Shown one piece after another: positions 1 through 8,241 of a DNA stretch of 58,433 bases; position 1 is the stretch's first letter, and every line of letters begins with the position of its first letter. Where the stretch lies: contig NZ_WKKF01000018.1 in NCBI RefSeq assembly GCF_009674765.1, positions 1-58,433 on the forward strand, given 5' to 3'. The position numbers and the translations under genes are program-made. This DNA comes from Metabacillus idriensis (lineage in GTDB: Bacteria; Bacillota; Bacilli; Bacillales; Bacillaceae). The notes beneath the pieces are model-generated. The model did no database searches and was not told the DNA's origin. It was given only the letters and a program-made list of their open reading frames with translations.

Positions 1-12
1 ATATTAAATTTA

Positions 13-147
13 ATATATACATTAACATTGTTGTTAATGTTAATGTATATATGTAAATAAAATTATGGTTGACTATGTAATTAATGTATATGTTTAACTA
101 TATAATTTTTTATATGATAATGTATATATTGACATATACATTATCAT
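13..147. repeat. AT-rich inverted-repeat array
   Basis: The 10-mer TAATGTATAT occurs five times in alternating orientation: 15-24 (reverse), 41-50, 82-91, 118-127 and 134-143 (reverse). Two pairs form perfect dyads: arms 13-29/36-52 (17 bp, 6-nt loop) and arms 114-127/134-147 (14 bp, 6-nt loop). This could be an operator array, a partition-type site or part of an origin. The left window edge may cut it, and no adjacent gene explains it. The repeats are seen directly; the function is unknown. Confidence 0.75.
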
Positions 148-321
148 TGTTGTACAGGATGGTTTGAAGATAAAATACCTTAAGTATCTCTAGTAAAATG
201 TAGATGGGGGAGGTCACTTATTAATAGAAGAGGGAATGAACCTAAATAGGATCAAATGATAATTTATAATAATGTCTGATTGTTTATATATAGATTGATA
301 AGTTTAAAAAGTTTGATCAAA

Positions 322-357
322 ATCCTGTAGTGAAAATACAGGATCTTTCTTTTTTTA
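322..357 (+). terminator. Rho-independent terminator
   Basis: The arms atcctgta (322-329) and tacaggat (337-344) are perfect complements with a 7-nt loop, followed by a T-rich run to 357. There is no intact gene upstream within the window, so it probably belonged to a gene now lost. Confidence 0.7.
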
Positions 358-381
358 TTGCACTAGCAATTGCACTAGCAA
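358..381. repeat. 12-bp tandem duplication
   Basis: Two perfect head-to-tail copies of ttgcactagcaa lie directly after the terminator T-run. Too short to assign a role. Confidence 0.6.
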
Positions 382-597
382 AGCGGTTTATTTCAATAAG
401 ACCTGCTTCCTTTGTATGATGGGAATATAAAAAAGTCCAAATTTGAGGTGGATAGTGTCTGTAAAAGGTTTAAATCATTTTTATTTTCAGTGTCTGATTT
501 AGAGAATTTTTATTAAATTTTATCAAAATGTATTTGATGTAAAATTGTTAGTTAAGGGTAGAAGCACTGCCTATTTTGACTTAAATGGATTTTTGGG

Positions 598-790
598 GTA
601 GTCGACGTCGATATCCAAGGATATTTTGATAATCACTCAAACCAAGTTAATGAAATTTTCGGAGCAACGAATAAGCGATTGACAGGCCTTAAAACTCGTT
701 CGAAAGTGGTTGGAAGCAGGCATTGGAGGAAGGAAACATAAGGAACCAATGTTAAAAGAAAGCTGGATTCCACTATTAACTTTAAAATGA
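598..790 (+). pseudogene. Decayed group II intron reverse transcriptase fragment
   Basis: From 598 the frame reads VVDVDIQGYFDN, which matches the RT motif containing the first catalytic Asp of intron-encoded proteins (compare GDIKGFFDN in the intact RT at 50871). A one-base shift to the frame beginning at 683 then gives QALKLVRKWLEAGI, the segment that normally follows some 35 residues later, and runs to a stop at 788-790. N-terminus, YADD, maturase and endonuclease parts are missing. The residues differ from the intact RT in this window, so it came from a different intron. Fragment identity is seen in sequence; origin is inferred. Confidence 0.7.
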
Positions 791-973
791 ATAAAACCAC
801 CCTTTTATCAAGAGCGGCTAGACTTTTGGATCATTCCAATGTAAATCCCTTCTTTGGGCGTAAACAATAATAACAATCCATTTAAAATATATATCCTTTC
901 CAAAAACATGCAATCTATAAAAGCCAAATGTAGCTCACTTAATATCAATTTAAAAGGCCATTCCTAATGGTTT

Positions 974-1636
974 TTAGAAAATGATTTTCTCATCTTGGCG
1001 GATTTTTTCCCAGACAAAATGCATATGTGCCTTAAATGCTTCAATACACTTTTTTTCATCTCGTTCATACATGGCATCTAAAATCGGCTTGTGAAGTTCT
1101 GCAATTTCATCTAGCTTATCAAAGTAAATCTGACTCGTTAAGTACCAAATGCGATCGGATAAAGCGGTTAAATCCTCCCAAACCTGATACATAAATCCGT
1201 GATCAGCCAGCCTGTATATATAGCTATGGAAGGCATTGTCTGTTTCTCTAACCTTATCAAGATCATTATTTTTACCAGCAGTGAGCATGTTTTTGTAAAG
1301 ATTCGACAATTCCCTTAAATCTTCATCTGTCAGGTTATTAAGTGCTTTTTGGATGGCTAAAGGTTCCATCATTTCCCGGAAGCTGTAGACTTCCTCTACA
1401 TTTTTCTTGGAAAAATTGGATACAAATGACCCTTTATGTCGGTAATGAACAACTAATCCCTCAATTCTAAGGCGGGATAAAGCTTCACGAACTGGAGCCT
1501 GGCTAACTTTATATTCCTTTGCTATTTCCATCTCAATAAGCCGATCGCCTGGTTTTAATTCACCCTTGATAATGGCATCCTTTAATAGCTCACATACCTG
1601 ATCAGCTAATGAAAAATTTTTGACTGATTTCCCCAT
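974..1636 (-). CDS. GntR family (FCD) transcriptional regulator 1
   Basis: A 220-residue regulator with an N-terminal GntR winged helix (about residues 8-70, with VSQAPVREALSRL as the recognition region) and a C-terminal FCD ligand domain holding the metal/ligand His pattern (FHSYIY, ELHKP, AHMHF). It is clearly paralogous to the regulator at 17008. The start is placed at the ATG at 1636, 8 nt after AAGGAG; an upstream in-frame ATG at 1642 is only 2 nt from that site. It is divergent from etfBA, and an operator-like site lies in its own leader, so it is probably an autoregulated repressor of the catabolic island. The inducer is unknown. Family assignment is firm; the target set is inferred. 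Confidence 0.93.
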   Translation of the reverse strand: MGKSVKNFSLADQVCELLKDAIIKGELKPGDRLIEMEIAKEYKVSQAPVREALSRLRIEGLVVHYRHKGSFVSNFSKKNVEEVYSFREMMEPLAIQKALNNLTDEDLRELSNLYKNMLTAGKNNDLDKVRETDNAFHSYIYRLADHGFMYQVWEDLTALSDRIWYLTSQIYFDKLDEIAELHKPILDAMYERDEKKCIEAFKAHMHFVWEKIRQDEKIIF

Positions 1637-1664
1637 AAGCATAACTCCTTTTCATTAACTATCA

Positions 1665-1676
1665 ATTATCGTTAAT
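1665..1676 (-). promoter_or_regulatory. Degenerate GntR operator in gntR1 leader
   Basis: attatcgttaat differs at one base from the island-wide palindrome ATTATCGATAAT and lies 29 nt upstream of the gntR1 start. It suggests autoregulation. This is inference from similarity only. Confidence 0.5.
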
Positions 1677-1722
1677 ATTAAGTTTAGCTAAAAAATAACA
1701 GATAATCAACGTTAATTATTTT

Positions 1723-1780
1723 TTGACAAATCAAAATATTGAGTATAGTATTAATTATATATTATCGATAATATATAATT
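1723..1780 (+). promoter_or_regulatory. etfBA promoter with 28-bp perfect palindromic operator
   Basis: TTGACA at 1723-1728 is followed 17 nt later by TAGTAT (1746-1751), or 15 nt later by TATAGT (1744-1749). Immediately downstream, 1753-1780 is a perfect 28-bp palindrome centred on TCGA with the core ATTATCGATAAT. A repressor bound here would cover the start of transcription. It is the longest and most symmetric copy of the operator in the island. Confidence 0.82.
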
Positions 1781-1804
1781 TAAACTTTGGAAGGGAGTAA
1801 AGGT

Positions 1805-2578
1805 ATGAATATTTATGTTGTAATGAAAAGAACTTTTGATACTGAAGAAAAAATTGTTATGAAAAATGGAGTGATTGAAGAATTCGAAGCAAAATATGTC
1901 ATCAATCCATATGATGAATACGCAATTGAAGAAGCCATACTTTTAAAGAATAAACATGGCGGTGAGATCACAGTTATTACAGTCGGTGGAGAAGATGCAG
2001 AAAAAGAACTACGGACGGCATTAGCAATGGGGGCAGATAAGGCAGTTTTGGTGAATTCGGATGATGATCTTGAAGATGGAGATGAATGTTCAACCGCAAA
2101 GGTACTATCGCATTTCTTTATGAAAAATGAGTTTGATATAATCCTGGGTGGAAATGTGGCAATCGATGGAGGTTCTGGTCAAGTCGGCCCTCGATTAGCA
2201 GCACTTCTTGATATTTCATACGTGACGGCCATTACAAAAATTGAAATAAATGGTCAAGCAGTGACAATTGAGAGAGATGTAGAGGGGGACATGGAAGTTA
2301 TTGAAACTTCACTGCCGTTACTCGTTACGGCTCAGCAAGGCTTAAACGAACCACGTTACCCCTCTTTGTCAGGAATTATGAAAGCTAAGAAAAAGCCGCT
2401 TTTAGAGCTCGAGCTTGATGATCTTGACCTTGATGAAGAAAATGCAGCAGCCAAAACCAAAGTTTTGGAAATATATTTAATGCCTAAAAAAGAAGCTGGG
2501 AAAGTTTTAAAAGGAGAGGTACATGACCAAGTAATTGAGTTATTAAATTTATTGAAGAAAGAAGCGAAGGTAATATAA
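1805..2578 (+). CDS. etfB: Electron transfer flavoprotein beta subunit
   Basis: A 257-residue protein that with EtfA forms the heterodimeric ETF accepting electrons from acyl-CoA dehydrogenases. It has the typical beta-subunit pattern: DEYAIEEAILLK, a TVGGEDAEKELRTALAMGAD nucleotide-binding stretch, GGNVAIDGGSGQVGPRLA, and the C-terminal ETSLPLLVTAQQGLNEPRYPS recognition segment. The start is the ATG at 1805, 7 nt after GGGAG; an in-frame TTG at 1787 lies upstream of that site. It is first in a two-gene operon with etfA (16 bp apart) behind the palindromic operator. The acyl-CoA dehydrogenase at 9824, in the same putative regulon, is its likely electron donor (inference). Confidence 0.95.
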   Translation: MNIYVVMKRTFDTEEKIVMKNGVIEEFEAKYVINPYDEYAIEEAILLKNKHGGEITVITVGGEDAEKELRTALAMGADKAVLVNSDDDLEDGDECSTAKVLSHFFMKNEFDIILGGNVAIDGGSGQVGPRLAALLDISYVTAITKIEINGQAVTIERDVEGDMEVIETSLPLLVTAQQGLNEPRYPSLSGIMKAKKKPLLELELDDLDLDEENAAAKTKVLEIYLMPKKEAGKVLKGEVHDQVIELLNLLKKEAKVI

Positions 2579-2593
2579 GGGAGGAATAATCAA

Positions 2594-3571
2594 GTGGGAC
2601 GAAAAGTATTGGCATTAGGTGAAGTTCGGGATGGAGTCATCCGTCATGTGTCGTTTGAAGCTATTGCTGCGGGAAAAGTTATTGCTGAAGATGGAGAAGT
2701 AATTGGTGTGCTTTTTGGTGAAAATGCAAATAATTTAGCAGAAGAAATGATTTCATATGGTGCAACTCGTGTTTTAACCGTGGATGAAGAAAAATTAAAA
2801 ACCTACTCATCCGATGGCTATACACAAGCGATGATGGCTATTATTCAAAAAGAAAAACCAGAAGGAATAATAATAGGACATACTGCACAGGGCAAAGATC
2901 TAGCTCCATATCTTGCAAGCAAACTAGATACTGGACTTGTTTCTGATGCTATTGATTTGAAAAATGAGAATGATAACATCATATTCACTCGCCCGATTTT
3001 TTCTGGAAAAGCTTTTGAAAAGAAAATAATTATAGATGGCATGGTTTTTGCAACGATTCGCCCTAACAATATTCCTCCTCTAGAAAAGGATGAATCCCTT
3101 TCTGGTGATATTCAATCTGTAAAAGTAGACATTAAAGACTTGCGTACTGTGATTAAAGAAATTGTTCGCAAAACATCTGGCGGGTTAGATCTCTCAGAAG
3201 CTAAAGTTATTGTAGCAGGCGGTCGTGGAGTTAAGAGTGCTGAAGGCTTTAAGGTGCTCGAGGAGCTTGCCGATATTCTTGACGGAGCAGTTGGTGCATC
3301 ACGTGGTGCATGTGACTCTGAGTACTGTGATTACTCTCTTCAAATTGGTCAAACAGGGAAAGTTGTGACCCCGGATCTTTACATAGCATGTGGAATTTCA
3401 GGTGCAATTCAGCATCTAGCAGGAATGTCGAATTCCAAAATACTTGTTGCGATTAACAAAGACCCTGAAGCGAATATCTTTAAAGTAGCAGACTATGGTA
3501 TCGTAGGAGACTTATTTGAAATTGTACCATTATTAATTGAGGAATTAAAAAAGGAACTAGTAAATGCATAA
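2594..3571 (+). CDS. etfA: Electron transfer flavoprotein alpha subunit
   Basis: A 325-residue ETF alpha subunit with a GTG start 9 nt after GGAGG. The C-terminal FAD domain is canonical: VIVAGGRGVKS, GASRGACDSE, IGQTGKVVTPDLYIACGISG, QHLAGM and VADYGIVGDLFEIVP. It carries the FAD that passes electrons towards ETF-quinone oxidoreductase, which is not encoded in this window. A bidirectional terminator follows, so the etf transcript is just these two genes. Confidence 0.95.
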   Translation: MGRKVLALGEVRDGVIRHVSFEAIAAGKVIAEDGEVIGVLFGENANNLAEEMISYGATRVLTVDEEKLKTYSSDGYTQAMMAIIQKEKPEGIIIGHTAQGKDLAPYLASKLDTGLVSDAIDLKNENDNIIFTRPIFSGKAFEKKIIIDGMVFATIRPNNIPPLEKDESLSGDIQSVKVDIKDLRTVIKEIVRKTSGGLDLSEAKVIVAGGRGVKSAEGFKVLEELADILDGAVGASRGACDSEYCDYSLQIGQTGKVVTPDLYIACGISGAIQHLAGMSNSKILVAINKDPEANIFKVADYGIVGDLFEIVPLLIEELKKELVNA

Positions 3572-3707
3572 AATGATTAAATGGATTGTTTGGGAGGATT
3601 CAGAAGTCTAAGTCCACAGATAACCTAAAATTAATGTCTATTAATGCCTTTTATCTTACAGGAGTGTTCTTTTCCTCTAAAACTAGTATGTGAAGGAAAG
3701 AATAATA

Positions 3708-3749
3708 AAAGCTTGTCGAAAAGGTAATTCTTCCTTAACGACAAGCTTT
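3708..3749. terminator. Bidirectional terminator between etfA and dctM
   Basis: The 11-bp arms aaagcttgtcg (3708-3718) and cgacaagcttt (3739-3749) are perfect complements and lie between convergent genes. On the minus strand the hairpin is followed by a T-rich stretch, so it fits dctM best. Confidence 0.7.
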
Positions 3750-3820
3750 ATTATGTTTAATTTATGGAACATATATTTTTTATCTTGATATACACTCTGC
3801 ATTTCTAGCTCTCATAAAAC

Positions 3821-5101
3821 TTATTTGAAAATTGAAGGCAAGAGAGTCGATACCTGTGGGACAATTATAATCACAATAAGCGCTAAAATCATCGCTAATA
3901 TAAATGGGATTATAGCAATCGATATTCTTTCAATTGATAACTTGGATATGCCTGAAGCAACAAAAAGATTTAATCCAACAGGAGGTGTTAATAATCCTAT
4001 CTCAGCAGCCAACACTAAAATAATCCCAAAGTGAATCGGATCAATTCCTAATTGCAGAATGACTGGCAAGAAGAGAGGAGTTAAAATTATTATAATCGAA
4101 AGCGTTTCCATGAAAGTTCCAATAATAAGAACCAATAAGCCAATTAATAGCATAATAACCAGTGGATTACTTGATATACCCATAATAAAGTTTCCTATCA
4201 TACTCGGAATTTGATAGATTGAAATAAGCTTGGAAAATGCAGCTGCGGTACTAAGAATAATCAAAATGGCTCCTGTCATGATGGAAGAGGAAATAAATGC
4301 AGTTTTTATTTTCTCTAAATTAAGCTCTTTATGTATAAACAAACCAACTGTGAATGCGTATAAGACAGCTGTTACTGCTGATTCAGTTGGGGTGAATATA
4401 CCTCCATAAACTCCTCCTAGAATAATGATTGGTGTCAGGAGCGCCCATTTTGCTTCCCAGAAATTAATTAAAACTTCTTTCCAATCAATCCTTCCCTCAG
4501 CCCCTTTATAACCTTTCCTTTTAGAAATAATGATTACAGCACCGATTAAAAATATTACTGCAACAAGTCCAGGTCCGACCCCTGCTAAAAACATATCACT
4601 TATGGATACATTTGCTAATATAGCGAAAATGATAAGTGGAATAGATGGAGGAATTAAAATCCCTAATCCACCGCCAGACGCTGATACAGCAGCTGAAAAT
4701 CCTGGATCATATCCTTTTTTTATCATAGCTGGAATCATAATTGACCCTATTGCAGCTACCGTAGCTGGCGAAGACCCCGAAATAGCAGCAAAGAATAAAC
4801 AAGATAACATTGAAACAAGTGCAAGTCCACCTGTAAACGTTTTCATTAAGGAGTTAGCAAATGCGATTAATCTCGCTGATAAGCCACCTGTTTCCATCAA
4901 AGCCCCAGCTAAAATAAAAAATGGAATGGCTATTAGGGGAAATGAATCTAATGCAGTAAAGGCGCTTTGTGTAAGGAATGCAATGGGAATATCGGCTAAA
5001 AGCAAAGAAACTAGCACAGCAATGCCGATTGCAATAGCAATTGGAATCCCGATAATTAAACACATGATCAAAACTGACCCTAAAGCAATACTTGCTGCCA
5101 T
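3821..5101 (-). CDS. dctM: TRAP transporter large permease (DctM)
   Basis: A 426-residue polytopic protein with about 12 hydrophobic segments and TRAP-T large-subunit motifs near the middle (SGSSPATVAAIGSIMIPAMIK, GGGLGILIPPSIPLIIFAI) and end (ILTPLFLPV, EIGLLTPPVGLNLFVASG). It forms the Na+-driven translocation channel for organic acids with DctQ and the binding protein DctP. It follows dctQ by 13 bp on the minus strand, while dctP is transcribed divergently. Substrate is not predictable from the permease. Confidence 0.94.
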   Translation of the reverse strand: MAASIALGSVLIMCLIIGIPIAIAIGIAVLVSLLLADIPIAFLTQSAFTALDSFPLIAIPFFILAGALMETGGLSARLIAFANSLMKTFTGGLALVSMLSCLFFAAISGSSPATVAAIGSIMIPAMIKKGYDPGFSAAVSASGGGLGILIPPSIPLIIFAILANVSISDMFLAGVGPGLVAVIFLIGAVIIISKRKGYKGAEGRIDWKEVLINFWEAKWALLTPIIILGGVYGGIFTPTESAVTAVLYAFTVGLFIHKELNLEKIKTAFISSSIMTGAILIILSTAAAFSKLISIYQIPSMIGNFIMGISSNPLVIMLLIGLLVLIIGTFMETLSIIIILTPLFLPVILQLGIDPIHFGIILVLAAEIGLLTPPVGLNLFVASGISKLSIERISIAIIPFILAMILALIVIIIVPQVSTLLPSIFK

Positions 5102-5114
5102 AAATGAGACCCCC

Positions 5115-5657
5115 TTATTGTATGTTTTTTATTGGATGTTTTTCTAGTTCATTATGAATTACACTGCCTTGAATATGCTCAGGTTCTGAAGAAGTGTTTT
5201 TTCTTTTAATCATATTTTGAATAATTCGCAGAGACATTAATGCAAATCCAAATGGAACAATCGTATAAACGGCTCCCATATTGATTCGCGTTACTGCAGA
5301 AACTTGAATTGAACTCAATAAACTCTGAACCATTTGAGTACCATAAAATATCATAAAAATATTAAATGTTAACCAGCATAAATCTGAAAAATAGTAAATC
5401 CAATTACCAGTTTTCTTTGCAATTGTACTTTCTCCAATTTCCATTTTTAAATGGCGATTGTGTTTTGCAGCCAATGATATGGAGATGTAAACAAGCCATA
5501 TAAATATGAATCTAGCCAATTCTTCTGTCCATTCTAATGGGTAATTAAAAATGAACCTAGTAAATATTTGAGCACTTATTAATAGAGTCATTATGGAAAA
5601 TAAAACGATGCAAACATACTCTTCAAAATTTCGATCAATCTTCTTTACAACATTCAT
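5115..5657 (-). CDS. dctQ: TRAP transporter small permease (DctQ)
   Basis: A 180-residue four-helix membrane protein. The signature PLEWTEELARFIFIWLVYIS and the following RHLKME segment are typical DctQ. The start is set at the ATG at 5657, 11 nt after AAGGAGGG; the longer frame to 5696 would run through this ribosome site. It is the first gene of the dctQM operon. Confidence 0.93.
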   Translation of the reverse strand: MNVVKKIDRNFEEYVCIVLFSIMTLLISAQIFTRFIFNYPLEWTEELARFIFIWLVYISISLAAKHNRHLKMEIGESTIAKKTGNWIYYFSDLCWLTFNIFMIFYGTQMVQSLLSSIQVSAVTRINMGAVYTIVPFGFALMSLRIIQNMIKRKNTSSEPEHIQGSVIHNELEKHPIKNIQ

Positions 5658-5715
5658 AAGATAATTAACCCTCCTTATATTCATCAAGATAGACAATCTT
5701 AAAGCTTATTATATT

Positions 5716-5725
5716 TTATCGATAA
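5716..5725 (-). promoter_or_regulatory. GntR operator upstream of dctQM
   Basis: The 10-bp core ttatcgataa is a perfect palindrome 59 bp upstream of the dctQ start. It is shorter than the other copies but has the same centre. Confidence 0.65.
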
Positions 5726-5775
5726 TCGAAAAGTAAAGAGAAGTTTAGAAGATAATATATAATTTTTAAATTATT

Positions 5776-5827
5776 TTGACAATTAAAAAGAAACTTGATA
5801 GAGTTTGTATTATAGATTATCGATAAT
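5776..5827 (+). promoter_or_regulatory. dctP promoter and GntR operator
   Basis: TTGACA (5776-5781) is followed 17 nt later by TAGAGT (5799-5804), and a perfect ATTATCGATAAT lies at 5816-5827. The layout (operator just downstream of -10) repeats that of etfB. Confidence 0.75.
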
Positions 5828-5909
5828 TATTAGAAATATAATCTATACTGTTTGGCGATTAAATTCTAGAAACACCAAATGTCTAGTGATAGGGGAGGAG
5901 AAATTTATT

Positions 5910-6959
5910 ATGATGAAAAATGGTTTCATTCTGCTAATACTTATTCTTTTAGCAGGCATTTTGGCATCCTGTTCTAGTGAAGGTGCCACGAGCTCCCAAT
6001 CTTCCAATGAATCTGGCGGATCTATGAGTTCCGGAAAGAAAGTAATTAAACTTGGTTCTGTAAATAATGAACAACACACATTATTTAAAGGATATGAAAA
6101 ATTCAAAGAACTTATAGAGGAAAGAACAGAAGGGAATATAACTGTGGAGATTTATCCTAATGGACAATTAGGAGACGATCGTACAATGATTGAGGGTCTG
6201 CAGTTTGGTACATTGGAAGCCGTCGGGGTATCAACTTCCATGTTGGCAAACTGGGCGCCGCCCATGTTAGCTTATGATCTACCTTTTGTATTTCCCAACG
6301 CAGATACGGCTTATTCAGTATTAGATGGTCCTTACGGAGAAAAAGTAGGCAAACTACTTGAAGAAGAAGACCTTGTCTTTCTAGCTTACTTTGAGAATGG
6401 ATTTAGACAATTAACAAATAGCACTAGAAAAATAGAGTCTGTAAAAGACATCGATGGATTAAAGATTAGGGTTATGCAAACACCTGTTCACATTGAGACA
6501 TGGAGTACATTAGGTGCTAGCCCGACACCAATGGCGTATACAGAGCTTTTTACAGCAATGCAGCAAGGAGTTATTGATGGTCAGGAAAACCCATTTGGGA
6601 ACACAGCGATGGATAGATTTTATGAAGTACAAGAATACATGACGGTTACAAATCATGTATATAATCCAATGGGGCTGGTAATTTCGAAAAAAATCTTTGA
6701 TGGATTCTCAGAGGAAGAAAAGAAAATTGTATTGGACTCTGCTAAAGAAGCAGGCGATTATCAGCGTCAACTTAACCAGAAAGAAGATCAAAACTATAAA
6801 AAAATGATTAGTGATGGCGGTACAAAAATTACAGAACTTACACCTGAAGCACATGCTGAGTTCGAAGAAGCTGTAAAAAGTGTTTATGATGAATTTGTTG
6901 ATGAGATCGGCCAAGATTATTTGGACGAGTTTCTAGCAGAAATAGAAAATGTAAAGTAA
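5910..6959 (+). CDS. dctP: TRAP transporter solute-binding lipoprotein (DctP)
   Basis: A 349-residue extracytoplasmic binding protein anchored as a lipoprotein: MMKN signal start, hydrophobic core, lipobox LASC at about residues 18-21, then an S/G-rich linker. The mature part is DctP/YiaO-like: KLGSVNNEQHTLFKGYEKF near the start, FQFG-type helix, GLKIRVMQTPVH, MAYTELFTAMQQGVIDGQENP and the VYNPMGLVISKK segment. The Arg in LKIRV normally binds the substrate carboxylate. The start is the ATG at 5910, 9 nt after GGGGAGGAG; the open frame begins earlier at 5805, inside the operator. It delivers the acid to DctQM. Confidence 0.94.
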   Translation: MMKNGFILLILILLAGILASCSSEGATSSQSSNESGGSMSSGKKVIKLGSVNNEQHTLFKGYEKFKELIEERTEGNITVEIYPNGQLGDDRTMIEGLQFGTLEAVGVSTSMLANWAPPMLAYDLPFVFPNADTAYSVLDGPYGEKVGKLLEEEDLVFLAYFENGFRQLTNSTRKIESVKDIDGLKIRVMQTPVHIETWSTLGASPTPMAYTELFTAMQQGVIDGQENPFGNTAMDRFYEVQEYMTVTNHVYNPMGLVISKKIFDGFSEEEKKIVLDSAKEAGDYQRQLNQKEDQNYKKMISDGGTKITELTPEAHAEFEEAVKSVYDEFVDEIGQDYLDEFLAEIENVK

Positions 6960-6972
6960 ATTTAGCCACAAA

Positions 6973-6986
6973 TGAAAGCGTTTACC
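6973..6986. promoter_or_regulatory. CcpA catabolite-responsive element (cre)
   Basis: tgaaagcgtttacc matches the cre consensus WTGNAANCGNWNNCW-type palindrome (TGWAARCGYTWWCW) at 13 of 14 positions. It lies 14 bp after dctP and 73 bp before the Fe-alcohol dehydrogenase, where CcpA could act as a roadblock on read-through. This suggests glucose repression of the downstream genes. Confidence 0.7.
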
Positions 6987-7003
6987 GTTAGGGTACTCTT
7001 TAA

Positions 7004-7026
7004 ATGATTTAGATCTCTTAAATCAT
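7004..7026 (+). other. Hairpin between dctP and Fe-ADH
   Basis: The 8-bp arms atgattta and taaatcat have a 7-nt loop and no T-run. This could be an mRNA processing or stabilising stem rather than a terminator. Confidence 0.4.
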
Positions 7027-7059
7027 CAAAATGATATTGCATTCACAGGAGGATTAGTT

Positions 7060-8229
7060 ATGAACCTAATAAAAGATACTTTTGAATTTGGCCTTCACAC
7101 TCAGATTTATTTCGGTGTTAACCGCCTTGCAGAATTACCTGAAATTATAAAAAAATATAACTATGAAAATGTATTAATTTGTACAGATAAAGGTATTGCA
7201 CACTCTGGAGCACTTGATAGGTTAGAATCCATACTTAAGGAAGGGAATATTAAATTTGAAGTATTCGACGAGGTTGAACCTGATCCAACGATTCGAATCG
7301 TGAAAAAGGTTGAACAAATTTTCACGGAAAAAAAATGTGACGCATTAATCGGCTTTGGCGGAGGAAGTTCAATTGATATTGCTAAAGGCATTTCCATAGC
7401 TGTGGCAAATCCAGGTTCCTTAAACCAGTTCGAGGGGAAAAATAAAATTCCAAATAAAGGTCCTGATGTAATAGCTATTCCAACGACGGCAGGCACCGGA
7501 TCAGAGGTAACTCATGCCACGGTCCTCAAAGACGAAGATCGAAAATACAAAATGGGTATTTTAAGCGAACATTTACACCCTAAGGCAGCTATATTAGATC
7601 CTGTCTTGCTTACAACTTTACCAAAAGGACTTGCTACAATGACCGGAATGGACGCCTTAAGTCATGCTATAGAATCATATACGTCTAATCAGGCACAGCC
7701 AATCACAGAAGCATTAGGACTCTATGCAATTGAATTGATTGGAAAGAACTTAAGACCATTTGCTGCAGATCGATCAGATATTGAAGCTGCTTCCAATATG
7801 ATGCTTGCGAGCACAATTGCAGGTGCAGCGTTTATTTGGGGAAGGGTAGCAGCAGTTCACGCTTTATCCCATCCATTAGGTGGGCGGTATAAAATTCCAC
7901 ATGGTTTGGCAAACTCTATGCTTCTGCCAGTTGTAATGAAATATAATGTTAGCTCTAACTTTCAGAAATTTAGAAATATCGCTTTCCTGCTTGGAGAAAA
8001 TGTTGAAGGCATAACACTTAGAGAAGCTGCCGGAAAATCAGTGACTGCTGTTGAAAATTTAATCTCGGACTTAGATATTCCTACAACGCTTAAAGAAATA
8101 GACATTGAATTATCCGATGAAGAAGTTCAGGTTGTTGCTGAAGAAGCATATGCAAGTGGGATTGCAAATGCAAACCCTAAACAGGTTTCAGTAAAAGATT
8201 TAGTTTCATTAATTCATACTATTCTATAA
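7060..8229 (+). CDS. Iron-containing alcohol dehydrogenase
   Basis: A 389-residue group III Fe-dependent NAD(P) alcohol dehydrogenase. It shows the nucleotide motif GGGSSIDIAKGI, then IPTTAGTGSEVT, and the metal-binding His pattern in MDALSHAIESY, ALSHPLGG and KIPHGLANSMLLP. It oxidises a primary or hydroxy-acid alcohol to an aldehyde; relatives include 1,3-propanediol, 4-hydroxybutyrate and ethanol dehydrogenases. It starts 8 nt after AGGAGG and is followed 12 bp later by an aldehyde dehydrogenase, so the pair probably converts an alcohol to an acid. The exact substrate is unknown. Confidence 0.93.
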   Translation: MNLIKDTFEFGLHTQIYFGVNRLAELPEIIKKYNYENVLICTDKGIAHSGALDRLESILKEGNIKFEVFDEVEPDPTIRIVKKVEQIFTEKKCDALIGFGGGSSIDIAKGISIAVANPGSLNQFEGKNKIPNKGPDVIAIPTTAGTGSEVTHATVLKDEDRKYKMGILSEHLHPKAAILDPVLLTTLPKGLATMTGMDALSHAIESYTSNQAQPITEALGLYAIELIGKNLRPFAADRSDIEAASNMMLASTIAGAAFIWGRVAAVHALSHPLGGRYKIPHGLANSMLLPVVMKYNVSSNFQKFRNIAFLLGENVEGITLREAAGKSVTAVENLISDLDIPTTLKEIDIELSDEEVQVVAEEAYASGIANANPKQVSVKDLVSLIHTIL

Positions 8230-8241
8230 GAGGTGAGAAAA

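Larger units (their letters stand above)
148..597. other. No intact gene; decayed sequence
   Basis: Apart from the terminator and the 12-bp tandem repeat listed separately, I see no reading frame with a ribosome site here. The region is AT-rich and reads like eroded intergenic or pseudogene DNA. Confidence 0.5.

Noticed and set aside
460-480. Sequence resembling an IS256-family end (gatagtgtctgtaaa)
   Set aside because: No partner inverted repeat or transposase was found; too short to support.
4530-5147. A 205-codon plus-strand frame over dctM and dctQ
   Set aside because: It is the antisense of a hydrophobic membrane protein gene, with no ribosome site; dctM on the other strand has clear family motifs.
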